A stretch of DNA of 64,000 nt from Pisolithus tinctorius (GCA_024663395.1 JANFAH010000001.1:3410001-3474000), one strand, 5' to 3'. Shown: positions 43,936 through 55,097, numbered from the stretch's first letter. The notes: generated from the sequence alone by a model not told the origin. Numbers and translations are program-made.

Positions 43936-45503
43936 CAGTGGCTCAAAAAAGTGTCCCAATGTTGAGTGAATTTGGAAAGAGTTGAGATTTATGAGAGAGC
44001 CAATAGGAATTAGTTCAAACTCCTGCAGGACCAAAAGTAGTACTAGCTGTTTCCTTGACAACATGGGCTTGTTTATGTAATTTGGTTGACATGGCACCAA
44101 GATATGACCATTTTAAAATGTCATGTCATTGGGACACTTTTTTGAGCATGATGTTGTCAGTCATTATTTAGTAAATAACATAAGGATTTGACAACTTCTG
44201 AGGGATTTTGTGCTTCAACCCTGACTGATTATGTAATGTACATAATCCTGAGCCATAAAAATGGCTTGGGTCCCACTCAGCTAACCCTACTTCACCATGA
44301 AATGCATTTTTGCCTCTGCTAGAGCAAATATCCATCTTCTTTCTGAATTGGGCCTTTCTGCTCATCAAATCTCCTCTACAACTGGTCAGGGGAGCTCTAC
44401 TGTTGCCAGGGTCATCAAAGAGTTCCAGCTAGATTAAGGAAAACCTCAAACTAGGACATCCTTACCAGACTTCTTCTCCTGGCAGAGGAGAATAGTCTCT
44501 AGTATGACCTCTGGAAGAGCTGAAAATGCTGTCCAGGCTACCCATATAATGTGTGTGGCCCTTTCCTCTCCTGTCACTTCCCAAATTGTGCATCCCTGAA
44601 GGCTGTAGTCAAGCAGGAGAATTATCCTGCAAACACTTCCCTACCACTTTCCACACAAATTTCCTTCCATCTGGTCCAATACTATTGATCTTGGGTGCAA
44701 CTGACCAGATGACCTCAGTGCAGTCATCCACAGTCCAGTTTGCATGCTTAAGAGTGAAGGCAAGCCACTGTTGTGTATGCTTGCAAGACAAGAGTGGCAT
44801 CTCCTGCTTGACAATCACCTTCAGGGATGCAGAATTGAGCACACTGCAAACAATTTGGGAAGTGACAGGAGAGGAAAGGGCCACACACATTATATGGGTA
44901 GCCTGGACAGCATTTTCAGCTCTTCCAGAGGTCATACTAGAGACTATTCTCCTCTGCCAGGAGAAGAAGTCTGGTAAGGATGTCCTAGTTTGAGGTTTTC
45001 CTTAATCTAGCTGGAACTCTTTGATGACCCTGGCAACAGTAGAGCTCCCCTGACCAGTTGTAGAGGAGATTTGATGAGCAGAAAGGCCCAATTCAGAAAG
45101 AAGATGGATATTTGCTCTAGCAGAGGCAAAAATGCATTTCATGGTGAAGTAGGGTTAGCTGAGTGGGACCCAAGCCATTTTTATGGCTCAGGATTATGTA
45201 CATTACATAATCAGTCAGGGTTGAAGCACAAAATCCCTCAGAAGTTGTCAAATCCTTATGTTATTTACTAAATAATGACTGACAACATCATGCTCAAAAA
45301 AGTGTCCCAATGACATGACATTTTAAAATGGTCATATCTTGGTGCCATGTCAACCAAATTACATAAACAAGCCCATGTTGTCAAGGAAACAGCTAGTACT
45401 ACTTTTGGTCCTGCAGGAGTTTGAACTAATTCCTATTGGCTCTCTCATAAATCTCAACTCTTTCCAAATTCACTCAACATTGGGACACTTTTTTGAGCCA
45501 CTG
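43936..45503. mobile_element. Second palindromic Tc1/mariner-like element (1,568 bp)
   Basis: Ends CAGTGGCTCAAAAAAGTG and CACTTTTTTGAGCCACTG, each beside TA (43934-43935, 45504-45505). Position x pairs with 89439-x. Arms 43936 to about 44589 and about 44850 to 45503 look identical, and the 66-codon frames 44168-44368(-) and 45071-45271(+) are the same peptide. Each arm, read inward, holds the N-terminal half of a Tc1 transposase (STVARVIKEFQLD, SGRAENAVQATHIMC, ALSSPVTSQIV). The ~260-bp centre, read on the minus strand, continues with LKHANWTVDDCTEVIWSVAPKIN, where the first catalytic Asp of WSDETKIN is Val. The element is thus two copies of one 5' half facing each other. Confidence 0.9.
44609..44935 (-). 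pseudogene. Tc1 transposase middle fragment in the palindrome centre
   Basis: 109-residue frame from the right arm into the centre: SGRAENAVQATHIMC, SPVTSQIVCSVL, VIVKQEMPLLSCKHTQQWL, WTVDDCTEVIWSVAPKINSI, GPDGRKFVWKVVG. The catalytic core beyond the first Asp is absent. Confidence 0.8.
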
Positions 45504-45505
45504 TA

Positions 45506-46700
45506 ACTGTTGCACATCCAAGGAGCCATATTGTTGTCTTGTCCTTCCCCATTGTTGGCATACTACACTTTGAAGCTCTCCCACTTGACCTTGCCAATAG
45601 ATGTGCTATCAATAACACAAGAAAGGTCTTTTTGGTTGGTGAACAGCAGTTCCCCACATAATGCAAGCAATGAGGTAGCCCAGATTTCAAGCAATGTGTT
45701 GATCTTCTTGGCAGGCATTTCAGCCTGCCTAAAGAGGAAATCTGTGAGCTCAATTCCAGCCAGTTTTGGTATGTGGTCCTGTTATGCTAAGACTGAAGTT
45801 GAGGCATAGGTTGAGCTCAGTCACAGACTATGGTTTCTACCTAGCAAATGGCTAAGGTAACCTCTGTAAATGACAGAGGATTTGGCAATGCCAGTAAGAG
45901 TGGTCTGGGTTAGGGACACTGAGGGCAAAGTTCTGAGGAACACTGCATATGATTGAGCAGCTCAAGTCTGGGCACTCCAGGACTTGAGCTGGCAGACTAA
46001 ATACTACAAAGGGACAGACCATGAGGCATCCACATGTAATGAGGTAACTATGCCAATGGTTGAACAATGACAACACATGTCCCAAGCATGTTACAAGATG
46101 TTAATGCTAGTGGTGGAAATAGAGGGTCATCAGATCAGAGAGAAGATGCCCATGAAAGGAAAATGAGTCCAACAGAAGAAACATGAGGTAAATCAAGGGA
46201 AAACAAGGGTGAAACATAACAGGTCCAGTCATCAGGTAATTTCTCTGGAGGTGGCAGTGGTGGTGCATCATCTGACAGAAACTGACCATTGGCATCACAT
46301 CTTCATGCTATGAATGAGATATTAGTTGAGATAGTCACCATAGCATACACAAATTACTGTTTAGACTTGGATGAAAATTGCAATAAATCCTATCCCCAGG
46401 ACCAACAAATCCCAGCCTTAGATTTTCATGTTCCCAACCTGATGAGTCATTGCTATTACTCAGTTCTTGGTCACCATGAACTGGAACATCATATTTGGCT
46501 GCTGGGGGCAATCATGTCTGCATCATGGTCCTCCATTCCATCATGATCTTGTCCTAAATGGTCAGGCAACCCTGCACTGATGGTGGAACTTTGGGGAAGA
46601 CAGCCAAAACTGGGGTGATGTGTGTGTTTGTGTTGGGTAAGACCTGAAAGATTTCTGAACCAGCAGTTACACCTTGGTTTGGTACAAGGGTGTCATAGCA
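45506..46700. other. Unrecognised CpG-poor DNA flanking the copia LTR
   Basis: Only short frames (45454-45753 minus; 46289-46546 plus with NYCLDLDENCNKSYPQ). No recognised family or repeat from elsewhere in the window. Confidence 0.35.
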
Positions 46701-47085
46701 TGTTGTATTGTGCAGAGGACAGGTGGAACAAAGAGCAATAAGACAGAACACTTGCCTTATAGCTTGATTGAGGCAGTAGATTTGAGATAGTAGTTCTGAG
46801 TAGAGCTGGGGCTCGAGTAAGAAAGAACAGTAGATTGTTTGATAGGGATTTAGTCAGAAATCCCTGAGTTTATATACATGTAGGAATATGCACAGACCAG
46901 TAATGTATAAGGAAAGTACCTACTATGTATAGTGTAGAATATGATAGAATGGCATAGAATATGACATCATATATGACATCATTGTGGAGCTGATGATGAA
47001 GCAAAGTCATGTGATGAACACATGATGAAACATGTGTAAGTCTAGATGTGTCTAGATGTCAGAACATATAGAAATATTTCCAACA
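46701..47085 (-). mobile_element. 3' LTR of the copia element, 385 bp
   Basis: Minus strand: TGTTGGAAATATTTC ... GCACAATACAACA, with TGTTG/CAACA ends. Directly upstream is the polypurine tract GAGTGAGGGGGAG (47086-47098). A TATATAAAC motif lies near 46870. The 5' LTR is not found, so no duplication can be checked. Confidence 0.82.
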
Positions 47086-47097
47086 CTCCCCCTCACT

Positions 47098-48345
47098 CTA
47101 AAATGGGAGATTAACCAATCCCATTGATGAGTGATTAGTTTCAAATTTCTGCCACGTCAAAGATTTTGTAAGACCATCTGCTTTTTGATGATCAGTTTGG
47201 ATATATTCAATACCAAACAAACCTTCTTGAATGCATTTGCAAATGAAATGCCATTGGACATCAATATGTTTAGAATGTCCATCTGAGACAGGGTTTTCTG
47301 CAATAAAGCAAGCACCCATGTTGTCACAGTAAAGAATGGTCTTGTCGAATTTGACTTCTAATTCATCAATTAGCATATTAAGCCATTTGATTTGATGTGC
47401 AGCATCACATAAAGCCATATATTCAGCTTCTGTGGAAGAGAGGGCAATCATCTTTTGTTTTCAAGACCACCAAGAAATGAGGGAATTGCCAAGAAACATA
47501 GCAAAACCAGTGGTAGAATGACAAGTGTCTTTCACTGCAAGCATTTCACAATTTGTCATAACAGAAGAAGTTGAAAAATATTGAAAGAAGAGATACAATG
47601 TTATTTTGGATGTTTTCAAACAAAAAATCCAAAAATATTTATTTATTTTCATTGCATGTCCCACCAATAAACATTGATTGATGTTAATGACCATTAGCTT
47701 CCAGTCTAATGGCAATTACTGTCAATTCATGTTTGCTGGTGGAGAAGGCAAAGAAAATGAAATATTATTTTTGGATTTTGTCTGTGAAAACATCCATTAT
47801 AACACATTATAACATGGTATCTCTTCCTTCAATTTTTTTCAACATATTTTGTCATGAAAAATTGTGAAATGCTTGCAGTGTTTGTTAGAGGCCCAATCAG
47901 AATCCGCAAATCCGAAGATTCTGTTTTCCAGTCCAGAATAATAAAGCACTAGTTTCGGAGTAGATGCAACATAGCGAACTATGTGCAGCACTTTATTGCA
48001 ATGATCCTCAGTGGGATTTGCCATGTATTGACTCATGTGAATTACCACAAAAGCAATATCTGGATGAGTACCAAGAGCCATATAGAGTAATGACCCTATT
48101 ATTGACTGGTACTGTGATCGGAGTTGGGATGTGGATTGATAATCTAATGGTGCCTTTTCTGGTTGATATCCCGAAGGTAATGGAGTGCAAACATTTCGAG
48201 CAGTCTCCATATTGAACCTTTTAATAACCTTTTTGACGTAAGGAGTTTGATCGAGGTAAATTTCTTTCTTTGATCTATTCTGGTGAATTTGAATTCCCAG
48301 ATATTCTTTAACTTCTCCTAAGTCACAGGATTCCCATTTCTTCAT
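47098..48345 (-). pseudogene. Copia RNase H domain and RT thumb, split by a MITE
   Basis: 48345-47884: LGEVKEYLGIQI, LDQTPYVKKVIKRFNM, SIIGSLLYMALGTHPDIAF, GFADSDWASNK (RNase H Asp). After the MITE (47533-47880) the frame resumes DTCHSTTGFAMFLGN and ISWWS, then TGA (47463-47461), then KQKMIALSSTEAEYMAL (Glu), LYCDNMGACFIAENPV (Asp), KHIDVQWHFI and QKADGLTKSL to the stop at 47098. Removing the MITE and one AAA restores SNK-DTC exactly. Confidence 0.85.
47533..47880. mobile_element. CACTA-type MITE, 348 bp, in the copia RNase H
   Basis: Terminal inverted repeats CACTGCAAGCATTTCACAAT and its complement (at least 22 bp perfect) lie inside a 3-bp duplication TTT (47530-47532, 47881-47883). CACT-type ends with 3-bp duplications are typical of the CACTA/EnSpm superfamily. 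A second, inner inverted repeat (AAAAATCCAAAAATATTT against AAATATTATTTTTGGATTTT) is present. Non-coding and AT-rich. Confidence 0.85.
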
Positions 48346-48363
48346 AAATTCGGTTTTCTTGGC

Positions 48364-49128
48364 TCAAAGAAGACAAATGTTGGAGGAAATGAATAGACCA
48401 TCGTCAACATAGATGAGGAAAATGACAATGCCAGCTTTTGAAGTGTGAATGTAAATTCCAGCATCCACTTTTGATCAAATGAAACCCATGCGAAGTAAGG
48501 ATTGATGCAGGGTTTTATTCCATGCCAAAGCAGCTTGTTTCAAGCCATAGAGGGCTCGAAGCAATCTGTACACCTTGTGTTCTTGACCCTTTATTTTGAA
48601 GCCTTCTGGTTGTTCCATATAAATTTCTTCATCAAGATTTCCATAAAGGAAAGCAGTTTTGACATCCAGTGCTTCCATTTCCCAATTCTTTTGGGCAGTG
48701 AATGCAAGAAGAATTCACACAGATTCGAAGTGAGCAACTGGAGAGAAGGTATCTTCAAAATTGGTTCTGAATTCTTGTGTGAAGCCTTTTGCCACAAGAT
48801 GTGCTTTATAATGACCATCGCTTTTTATAGCAAAAACCCATTGACATTTGACTGGTTTTTGATTTGGTTTAGGATCCACCAGAGTCCATACTTGTCTTTC
48901 TTCTATTGATTTTAATTTGTCCTTCATGGTGTCAAACCATTTCTTTCGGAGATCAGGAGATAATTTTAGAACATCCTTGTAATGTTCTGGGGATTCCTTT
49001 ACTCTAGCAGCAAGTGCGAGTTCAAAAGGACCCATAGAAACATCTTGATTGGGAAGAGGAGTTAAGGGAGAAGGTGGAGTAGTAGGTTCTCCACAAATCC
49101 ACTCAGGAGGTACCTGAGGAGGAACCAT
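48364..49128 (-). pseudogene. Copia reverse transcriptase (RVT_2)
   Basis: From PEHYKDVLKLSPDLRKKWFD and IEERQVWTLVDPKP to KCQWVFAIKSDG, KAHLVAKGFTQEFRTNFEDT, FSPVAHFESVRILLA, WEMEALDVKTAFLYGNLDEE, MEQPEGFKIKG, LLRALYGLKQAALAWN, then the catalytic YVDD at about 48401-48412. TGA codons at 48477-48475 (GFI*SKVDAGIY, Arg expected) and 48366-48364 (LL*AKKTEF) break it. One further frame change lies near 48715. Confidence 0.87.
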
Positions 49129-49335
49129 ATGAGGTGGAAGATGAGGTGATGGAGGTCTTTGTTCTTCTTGCTGCCTCCTTGCTTGTTCATCTATATTTCT
49201 CCAATGTTGTTGTAGTCTTTCTTGTCTTTCCCAAATATCATGACGATGTTCCTGATCTTGAAGAGGATCATGACCTTGTTGTATATCTCTTTCAATATGA
49301 GTAGGATGTCTTGATTCTCCATAAATGTTTCCAGG

Positions 49336-51580
49336 TCAATTTGGAACCCTGGTATCTTGTTGAGGATGATTAGGTCTAGCAGCCCATGGTTGATGAGGAT
49401 GCTGAACTAGACGAGGGTTGACTGGAGGTACAGCAGCAGGTGCTCTTCTATTTTGTGATTGAGCTCTTGGCTGGTCTGCAGCTCCCTGCTGTGGGTTTGG
49501 TGGTGGAATAGGACTTTGGGGTCTGGGTTGATGAGACCCATTTTGGAACTGATCAGGTTCCAGTAATGAATGTAGGCTTTCATTATCCAAATCAGATGAT
49601 GATGATTGGTTGTTGTCAGAATTGGGGTTAAAGGTGTTTGGTTTAGAATCTGAGCAGAAAGGGAATGAGTCTTCTATGAATTTTGCAGTGCAAGAAATAA
49701 TGATTTTTTGACCATGAAGAAAATGATATCCTTTTGTATTCAGTTCGTATCCCAGGAAAATCATCTTGATTGCATGTGGTTCCAATTTATCTTTTCTTTG
49801 TTCTTTTGGAATCTGTCAAGTATGGGTTTACCCTCGGAGTGGCCAGGCTTCAAGACCAGGAGACAGGGGCTAAGTCTGAGTTGCCAAAGTCAAGGCCAGG
49901 AGACAGGGGCCAAGTCCAGTTGGACCAGAGTTAAGGCCAGAGGTCAGGGGCTAAGTCCAGAGGACTGGACTTAAGGCTGGGAGCATGGGAACAAGACCAG
50001 TAGCATGGGAAACTGACCGGTCTTGGGGTGCACACAGGGGGGAAGCCAGTCCAGGGTTGGATCTACCTCCCTTGGTCTCAGCTTATGTGCTGTACCCTTA
50101 TGCAAGCTGGGGAGAGGTCTGGGACAGGGGCTGGGAATAGCTTGAGGCTTGGCCTTAGCTATAGAGTAGACTCAAGGGGTAGTATGGAGTTGAGGGTAAT
50201 ACTTAGTTGATATTCTGACTGAGGGTGCTATGAAGTATGTACAGGGGTTAAATACATGAGGCCAGTCTGGGATAATGAACATAGAGCTGGACTTGTTAAT
50301 AAACTATTAGTGAGATGATTAGCAAGGTGCGGACAGCCATGGAGGCTGTGCAGAGACTAATAGTCAAAGTCTGGGTGACCAGCACAACCAGGGTCAGGCA
50401 CAGGATTGTACAGTAAGCAAAGTCAGATGAATGGGCTAGACTAAATATAGTACAAACAAAGGAAAACAGACTGGAGTTATGTCCAGGTGACCCAGACATA
50501 GACCTGGGAGGACCAGGGTGGAGCAGCACAAGGCCAGGAGGCCAAAGTGGACTGGAGACAGGGGTAAAACACCGGACTTGGGTTATGCAGGCCGGAGTTG
50601 AGTTATCTAGGGCTGGGACTGGGTTTTCTAGGCCAGGCCTGGACTGGACTTGACCGGAGTTAGGGGCTAGGGGTCCAGACTGGACTGAGACCAAGTCCAA
50701 GAGTCATGGATATGACAGAATCCAAACATATGATTTGCATCCAAAGGTTCGGAAATAGGAAATATCTAGGATTTTTCCCAGAAACAGTTCAGTAGGAGTC
50801 TTGAAGAGAATCCACTTGAGTGGTGTTTGATTATACACATGAAGTGCACAATCAAAAGTGAAGTTCCAGAATCTTTTAGGAACACAAGCATGATGGCAAA
50901 TAGCTCCAGATTTTTCAAGAATTGTGTGATTAAATCATTCTGCATGACCATTTTGTTGTGGATGATCTGCAATGGATAGTTGATGGGTGACTCCTTGAGA
51001 AGTAAGGAGCACTTTAACAGTATGACCCATAAATTCTCCCCCTCGATCCAAATGGAGCAATTGTAAATGACAACCAGTGGTATTTTGAGCAGATACCAAC
51101 CAGTTGGCAAATGCAGTGTAGGTGTTGGATTTGTTGTGCAGATATAGGCAAAAGCCAAAGGAGGAGTAGTCATCCAACAGTGTAAGAACATATTTTGAGC
51201 AGAAGTAGGATTCCATTGGAAGTTCTAGAAGGTTGGCATGAACCAATTCTAGTGGTTTGGTAGCTCTTTTCCATGAAGGTTTAAAGGATTCAGAGGACAT
51301 TTTGCCCTGAGCACATCCTTTACAATTCAAAGTAGTCTCCCCCTGAAGAGGAAACTCTGGAAGACCCAATCAGCGAAGATGACGAAGAATATTGTTCACT
51401 GGATGTCCCAATCAATTATGCCAGAGTGTTTCTGGCAAAATAGATTTAACCAGAGGGCAAAGGACTGAAAAAGCATGAGTAGGTGGAAGTGGTATGCCCA
51501 CAAACCAGTGTAATGGTGAAGTTGGAGAAGCTAATTTGGCTTCAACAACAATCCGGCTGTCTGGTGCTCAGATTACTTCG
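49336..51580 (-). pseudogene. Copia integrase and downstream linker
   Basis: 51480-50766: pre-integrase LWHN, TGA (51414-51412), LGHPVNNILRHLR, TGA (51372-51370), LGLPEFP, then the GCAQGKMS Cys motif and core. LELVHANLLEL has Asn at the first catalytic Asp; LLHLDRGGEFM keeps the second; HQLSIADHPQQNGHAE keeps the Glu and is followed by TGA (50937-50935) where AERFN is expected. FLGKILDISYFRTFGCKSYV leads to the LTR8 insertion. Beyond it 49785-49336 gives PHAIKMIFLGYELNTKGYHF and a Pro/Gln/Asn-rich linker towards RT. Confidence 0.85.
49814..50717 (-). mobile_element. Solo LTR (family LTR8), 904 bp, in copia integrase
   Basis: Plus-strand ends TGTCAAGTATGGG and CATGGATATGACA; exact 5-bp duplication GAATC (49809-49813, 50718-50722). 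Removing it joins the integrase frame. The minus strand carries TATATTTAG and AATAAA-like motifs in promoter order, which suggests that orientation. It keeps CpG, so it is younger than the copia copy. Confidence 0.88.
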
Positions 51581-52065
51581 TTTGATAGAGTCACTGTACT
51601 TCTATACCCATTTTTTAGAAGTGCATTGTGGGAGCATAGTCTCTTTGAAAAAAGAGGACTATATGCCACATTATGAAGAGTTAGATTGTAACCTGATTCA
51701 AGGTGCACAACCACTGTTCCAGATCCTAGAATATTAACATGAGCCTTTCCTGCAGTAGAAGCAGAGACAGGACTCACAAATTCTTTATAGGAGAGGAAAT
51801 CAGTTTTAAAGGGTGTCACATGATGTGATGCCCCTGAATCCAACATCCAAATTGACTCACCTTTAGGTAAGTTCTTATGAGAAAAGTGCACACCCAAGGG
51901 GTAGCAGTCATAAGAGTCGTATGCATTGTGATCAAACTCGCCAGGATAATATCCAGCAGCTGAGTTGTTAGGATTATATTCTACATCAGGATGATCACAA
52001 AAAAAAGAAAAGTGAAGAGGTTTTACAGGAATTGAATCTGGTACATTTTTATGAAATTTGGTCAA
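51568..52065 (-). pseudogene. Copia aspartic protease region
   Basis: ESIWMLDSGASHHVTPFKTD has the catalytic DSGA. YNLTLHNVAYSPLFSKRL and the GSGTVVVHLESG strand match copia proteases. Upstream (52065-52734) degenerate frames link it to gag (NSQTYPIDGSTGELSSW). A frame break lies near 52060. Confidence 0.83.
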
Positions 52066-52863
52066 AGAGAAAGTGACAGGACATTTTCAAAGTCTTCTGG
52101 AAGACTGATTAAAATTTCAGTCTCCCTGTGGAGCCATAATGCCTGAACTCTCAATAATCCCAGTCTGTACCATGTCTGTGTGAGCCACATTGGCAACTGC
52201 CATTCCATCTGAGGATGGCCTGGTGTGGCTATTACATATCCTGTCCTTCCCATGAGGGGAAAGGGATATCATCCTCTGTGGAGAGTTCACACTCTCCCAT
52301 TGTGATGGTTCCCGTAGGGGTAAGTCCACATGGAGCAGACACATGGCTAATCAAGCGCAATGACAAATAGAACATGTACAGGGTTGATCAGATTTCAGGA
52401 TTTTGACACGAATGTTGACTGACTCAACTCAATCATGGAATGATCCTTGAATTTCATCAAGGAACCAGGAGGATAACTCTCCAGTACTTCCATCAATTGG
52501 GTAAGTCTGGGAATTTCTGACATTTGACATAGCCATGTCAATGTCTTGTTGAGTAAGGTCAGGATCATAGGCAGTAGCCTCTCCAATCATGTGAGAACCT
52601 AAAAAGGTTCCAAGGTCAGAAGAATATACATTCTCGACTGCTGGTGGAGTAGGAGAATATTCTGGGGATGGTTCTCTTTCTTGTTCGATGGCAGTAATAT
52701 CAAAGTCATCAGCAGCCTGGGGATTGTAAGGCATTTCAGCACCAGGATGGTACCAATCCCCATGATAATTGTCTAATTCTTCAATGGAGGCGAAGTTTAC
52801 AACTTCAGTGCCTTCTCCACTGACTTTGAGAGCATTGGTTCAGGCTTTGCCCTTACCTTTGCC

Positions 52864-53736
52864 TCAGCGATGATTTTGATTCTGGTTTTGATGACCAGAA
52901 TTCTGTTGTTGTTGTTGTTGCTGCTGTGTCTGATAAGGAGTAAATCCTCCCCTGCCATGACAAGAACCTCCTTGACCTTGACCACCATGACCTCCTCGAT
53001 AAGAAGATCCTCCTCCAGATTGATGATCTTGAGTATTATGATTGCCCCTGCAGATATTGCAGAGAGGGGGCTTGTTCATTCGTGCAAGAAGTGAATTTCC
53101 TTCTTGTTTGACTGTAGTACCAGATGTGGATGGTTTTTCCTGTTGTGGAAGCATAGTCTTTCCAGACTTATGTGACCAGACCTCTTTCATCCTGGGAATA
53201 ACAGTATCAGGACGAAGTTGGTCTGCCACAATGGATGACAGAATGTTAACTGGAGCTTGTTCCCATGCTTGGGACATGGAGTGAACCAAAATAAGAGCTT
53301 TGATTTTATTATTGAGGTCAATTCCTTGACCTTGAATAGCAGCCATGATCATGGAGATTTCCACAATTTTTGACATAATGTCATCTTTAGGTTTGATCTG
53401 AATGTGGATCAACCTTTGGAATTCCATGAATGTAGTCATGGTGCTTGGTTCTCCATATATTGCTTTAAGATCATCCCATTTGAGTTTGCCAGTTGCCTTT
53501 GATTTGATAGACACTACAATCATAGGATCACAATAAAGGGTAATGATACCCTGGCAATGAGCATCAGAGGTAATCCATACAGCTTCACCAGCATCTCTGG
53601 CAGCAGGACGAGCAAGATCTCTGTTAATGATTGGCCATACTCCAAGAGTTTGGAAGTATGCTTTCATAAGAACCGACCAAGAGGCATAATTAAGACTGGT
53701 AAGCTTTGGGATTTGCTTTCCAAGACCATCAGACAT
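52864..53736 (-). CDS. Copia gag (UBN2/DUF4219-like), 290 codons, open
   Basis: Starts at ATG 53736. N-terminal IPKLTSLNYASWSVLMKAYF is the gag leader of copia elements. Then LKAIYGEPSTMTTFMEFQRL, LIHIQIKPKDDIMSKIVEI, LILVHSMSQAWEQAPVNIL, a CNICRGNHNTQDH zinc-knuckle variant, and a Gly/Gln-rich tail (GGSSYRGGHGGQGQGG). The frame is intact for its whole length, unlike pol. The upstream ORF ends one base before this ATG. Confidence 0.82.
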   Translation of the reverse strand: MSDGLGKQIPKLTSLNYASWSVLMKAYFQTLGVWPIINRDLARPAARDAGEAVWITSDAHCQGIITLYCDPMIVVSIKSKATGKLKWDDLKAIYGEPSTMTTFMEFQRLIHIQIKPKDDIMSKIVEISMIMAAIQGQGIDLNNKIKALILVHSMSQAWEQAPVNILSSIVADQLRPDTVIPRMKEVWSHKSGKTMLPQQEKPSTSGTTVKQEGNSLLARMNKPPLCNICRGNHNTQDHQSGGGSSYRGGHGGQGQGGSCHGRGGFTPYQTQQQQQQQQNSGHQNQNQNHR

Positions 53737-53737
53737 T

Positions 53738-55097
53738 CTAGTAAATGTCCAATATTAGATGATTGTATAAGAATGATTGAGTCAGATGGATGGTCCAATT
53801 TGGAGGATTCAATAAATGAGGTTTATTGGTGCTTCTGTGAGCAGATGCTCTAGCAGACTTTGAAGGGCGTTTTTGACAAGGTTTGGGAGTATATGGACAA
53901 GGATTTTTCCAATGCTTTATAATAGGAATGTTTTTCTCAGCAAATCTCTGTAAGGGGATGCAAGAATCATTAATTTCTAGACATTTGAACTCAAGAGGTT
54001 CAAAATAATGATACCCAAAGAAACTCCAGGCAGTGTCTAGAAGAGAAGATCCAGTAAAACTGAGATACATCTCATTGCATGAATAAGGGATAGGAAAAGC
54101 ATCAGAATTCCAGTTTGGATAGCTGGACTTTACAAGTATTTCAAAAACATTATAAGACTCATCCAAAATACATTCATCAAAACCCTCATGGTACTGGCCT
54201 CTGGATGCATATGGTACATCCATTGTACTGGGAAGAGGATAATTGTGCCTTAATGGCACAAGACTGGCAAGCTCTAGCAAGAGCTGTGGAAGGAATTGAG
54301 CAGCATCATGGTTGTGTGAGATAGTCAAAAGTATCATTTGCCATGATACATTCATAGTCATTATAAAGGTCCTCTATTGAGAGCCAGTAAGTGAACCTAC
54401 AGCTACCAGTTCCATCAAAGAATCCAAGATGGTGATGAGTAGCCTCATATCTGAACTCCTGACCCATATCAGCTTCTCTCTTAGTGTCTCTAAGGAATCT
54501 GACGAGGTAGTCATCAAATTTGTCTCTGCTTCTTCGTCTTTCATGGAACCACCTTGGGACACACCTAATGTTGGTGGTGCCATCAAGCCAAACTCCTCTG
54601 AAATGGCACTCAAGATGCTTGTACCAAACCCAGAGAGGCAGGATGAGCCCACAAAATTCAGGGCCGTAGAGGACATGGGCATTGTAGGATACATAGATGA
54701 AGGTGTTGTGCATGATTGTAAAGGCAGGGACAGTGAAGAGCAAAGGATCTTCATATGTAAAGCTGGGTAAGTCACAGCCATTGAAGTTAGCAATCGCATG
54801 AGGAGACCATGTATGAGTTATTTTGGGAAAGAAGTCAGTGAAATATCCATGGTGTGCGACATGCAGACCAGGACAAAAGTAGGGAGAGTCAATCCCAGGG
54901 AACGAAGGCATAAGCTCCCAGGATGTCTTGACAATGGATAAGGGAACCAGGTAAGTGGCAGGATTTGGTTTCTTGAAAAACAACATTGACGATGGAACCG
55001 TGAACCTCCATGAGCTACAGTCTCTAACATATATCCCTTCCATATACTCGATTATCTCTTTAACCACATACTTCCTCCATTTAGCACCCTCATACAT
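53738..55097 (-). CDS. Unknown protein in two overlapping frames, next to copia gag
   Basis: Frame 1 (55097-54306, 263 codons; EGIYVRDCSSWRFTVPSSML, HTWSPHAIANFNGCDLPSF, FCGLILPLWVWYKHLECHF) overlaps frame 2 (54361-53738; LVPLRHNYPLPSTMDVPYAS, SFTGSSLLDTAWSFFGYHYF, and a basic end KPCQKRPSKSARASAHR). Together they read as one ~440-residue protein with a frame change near 54270-54360; I could not find an intron that joins them in phase. Rich in Trp, Tyr and Phe. No family recognised. It could be a host gene interrupted by copia or an extra ORF of the element. The stop lies one base before the gag ATG. Confidence 0.45.

Larger units (their letters stand above)
46701..53740 (-). mobile_element. 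Ty1/copia retrotransposon, 5'-truncated, with two nested insertions
   Basis: Order on the minus strand: gag, protease, integrase, reverse transcriptase, RNase H, polypurine tract, 3' LTR, which is the copia order. It is interrupted by a solo LTR (49814-50717) and a CACTA-type MITE (47533-47880). At least four frame-breaking stops in pol are TGA where Arg (CGA) is expected. No LTR or primer site occurs before the gag start. CpG are present but reduced, so its age lies between the CpG-free region to the left and the gypsy element to the right. Confidence 0.88.
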
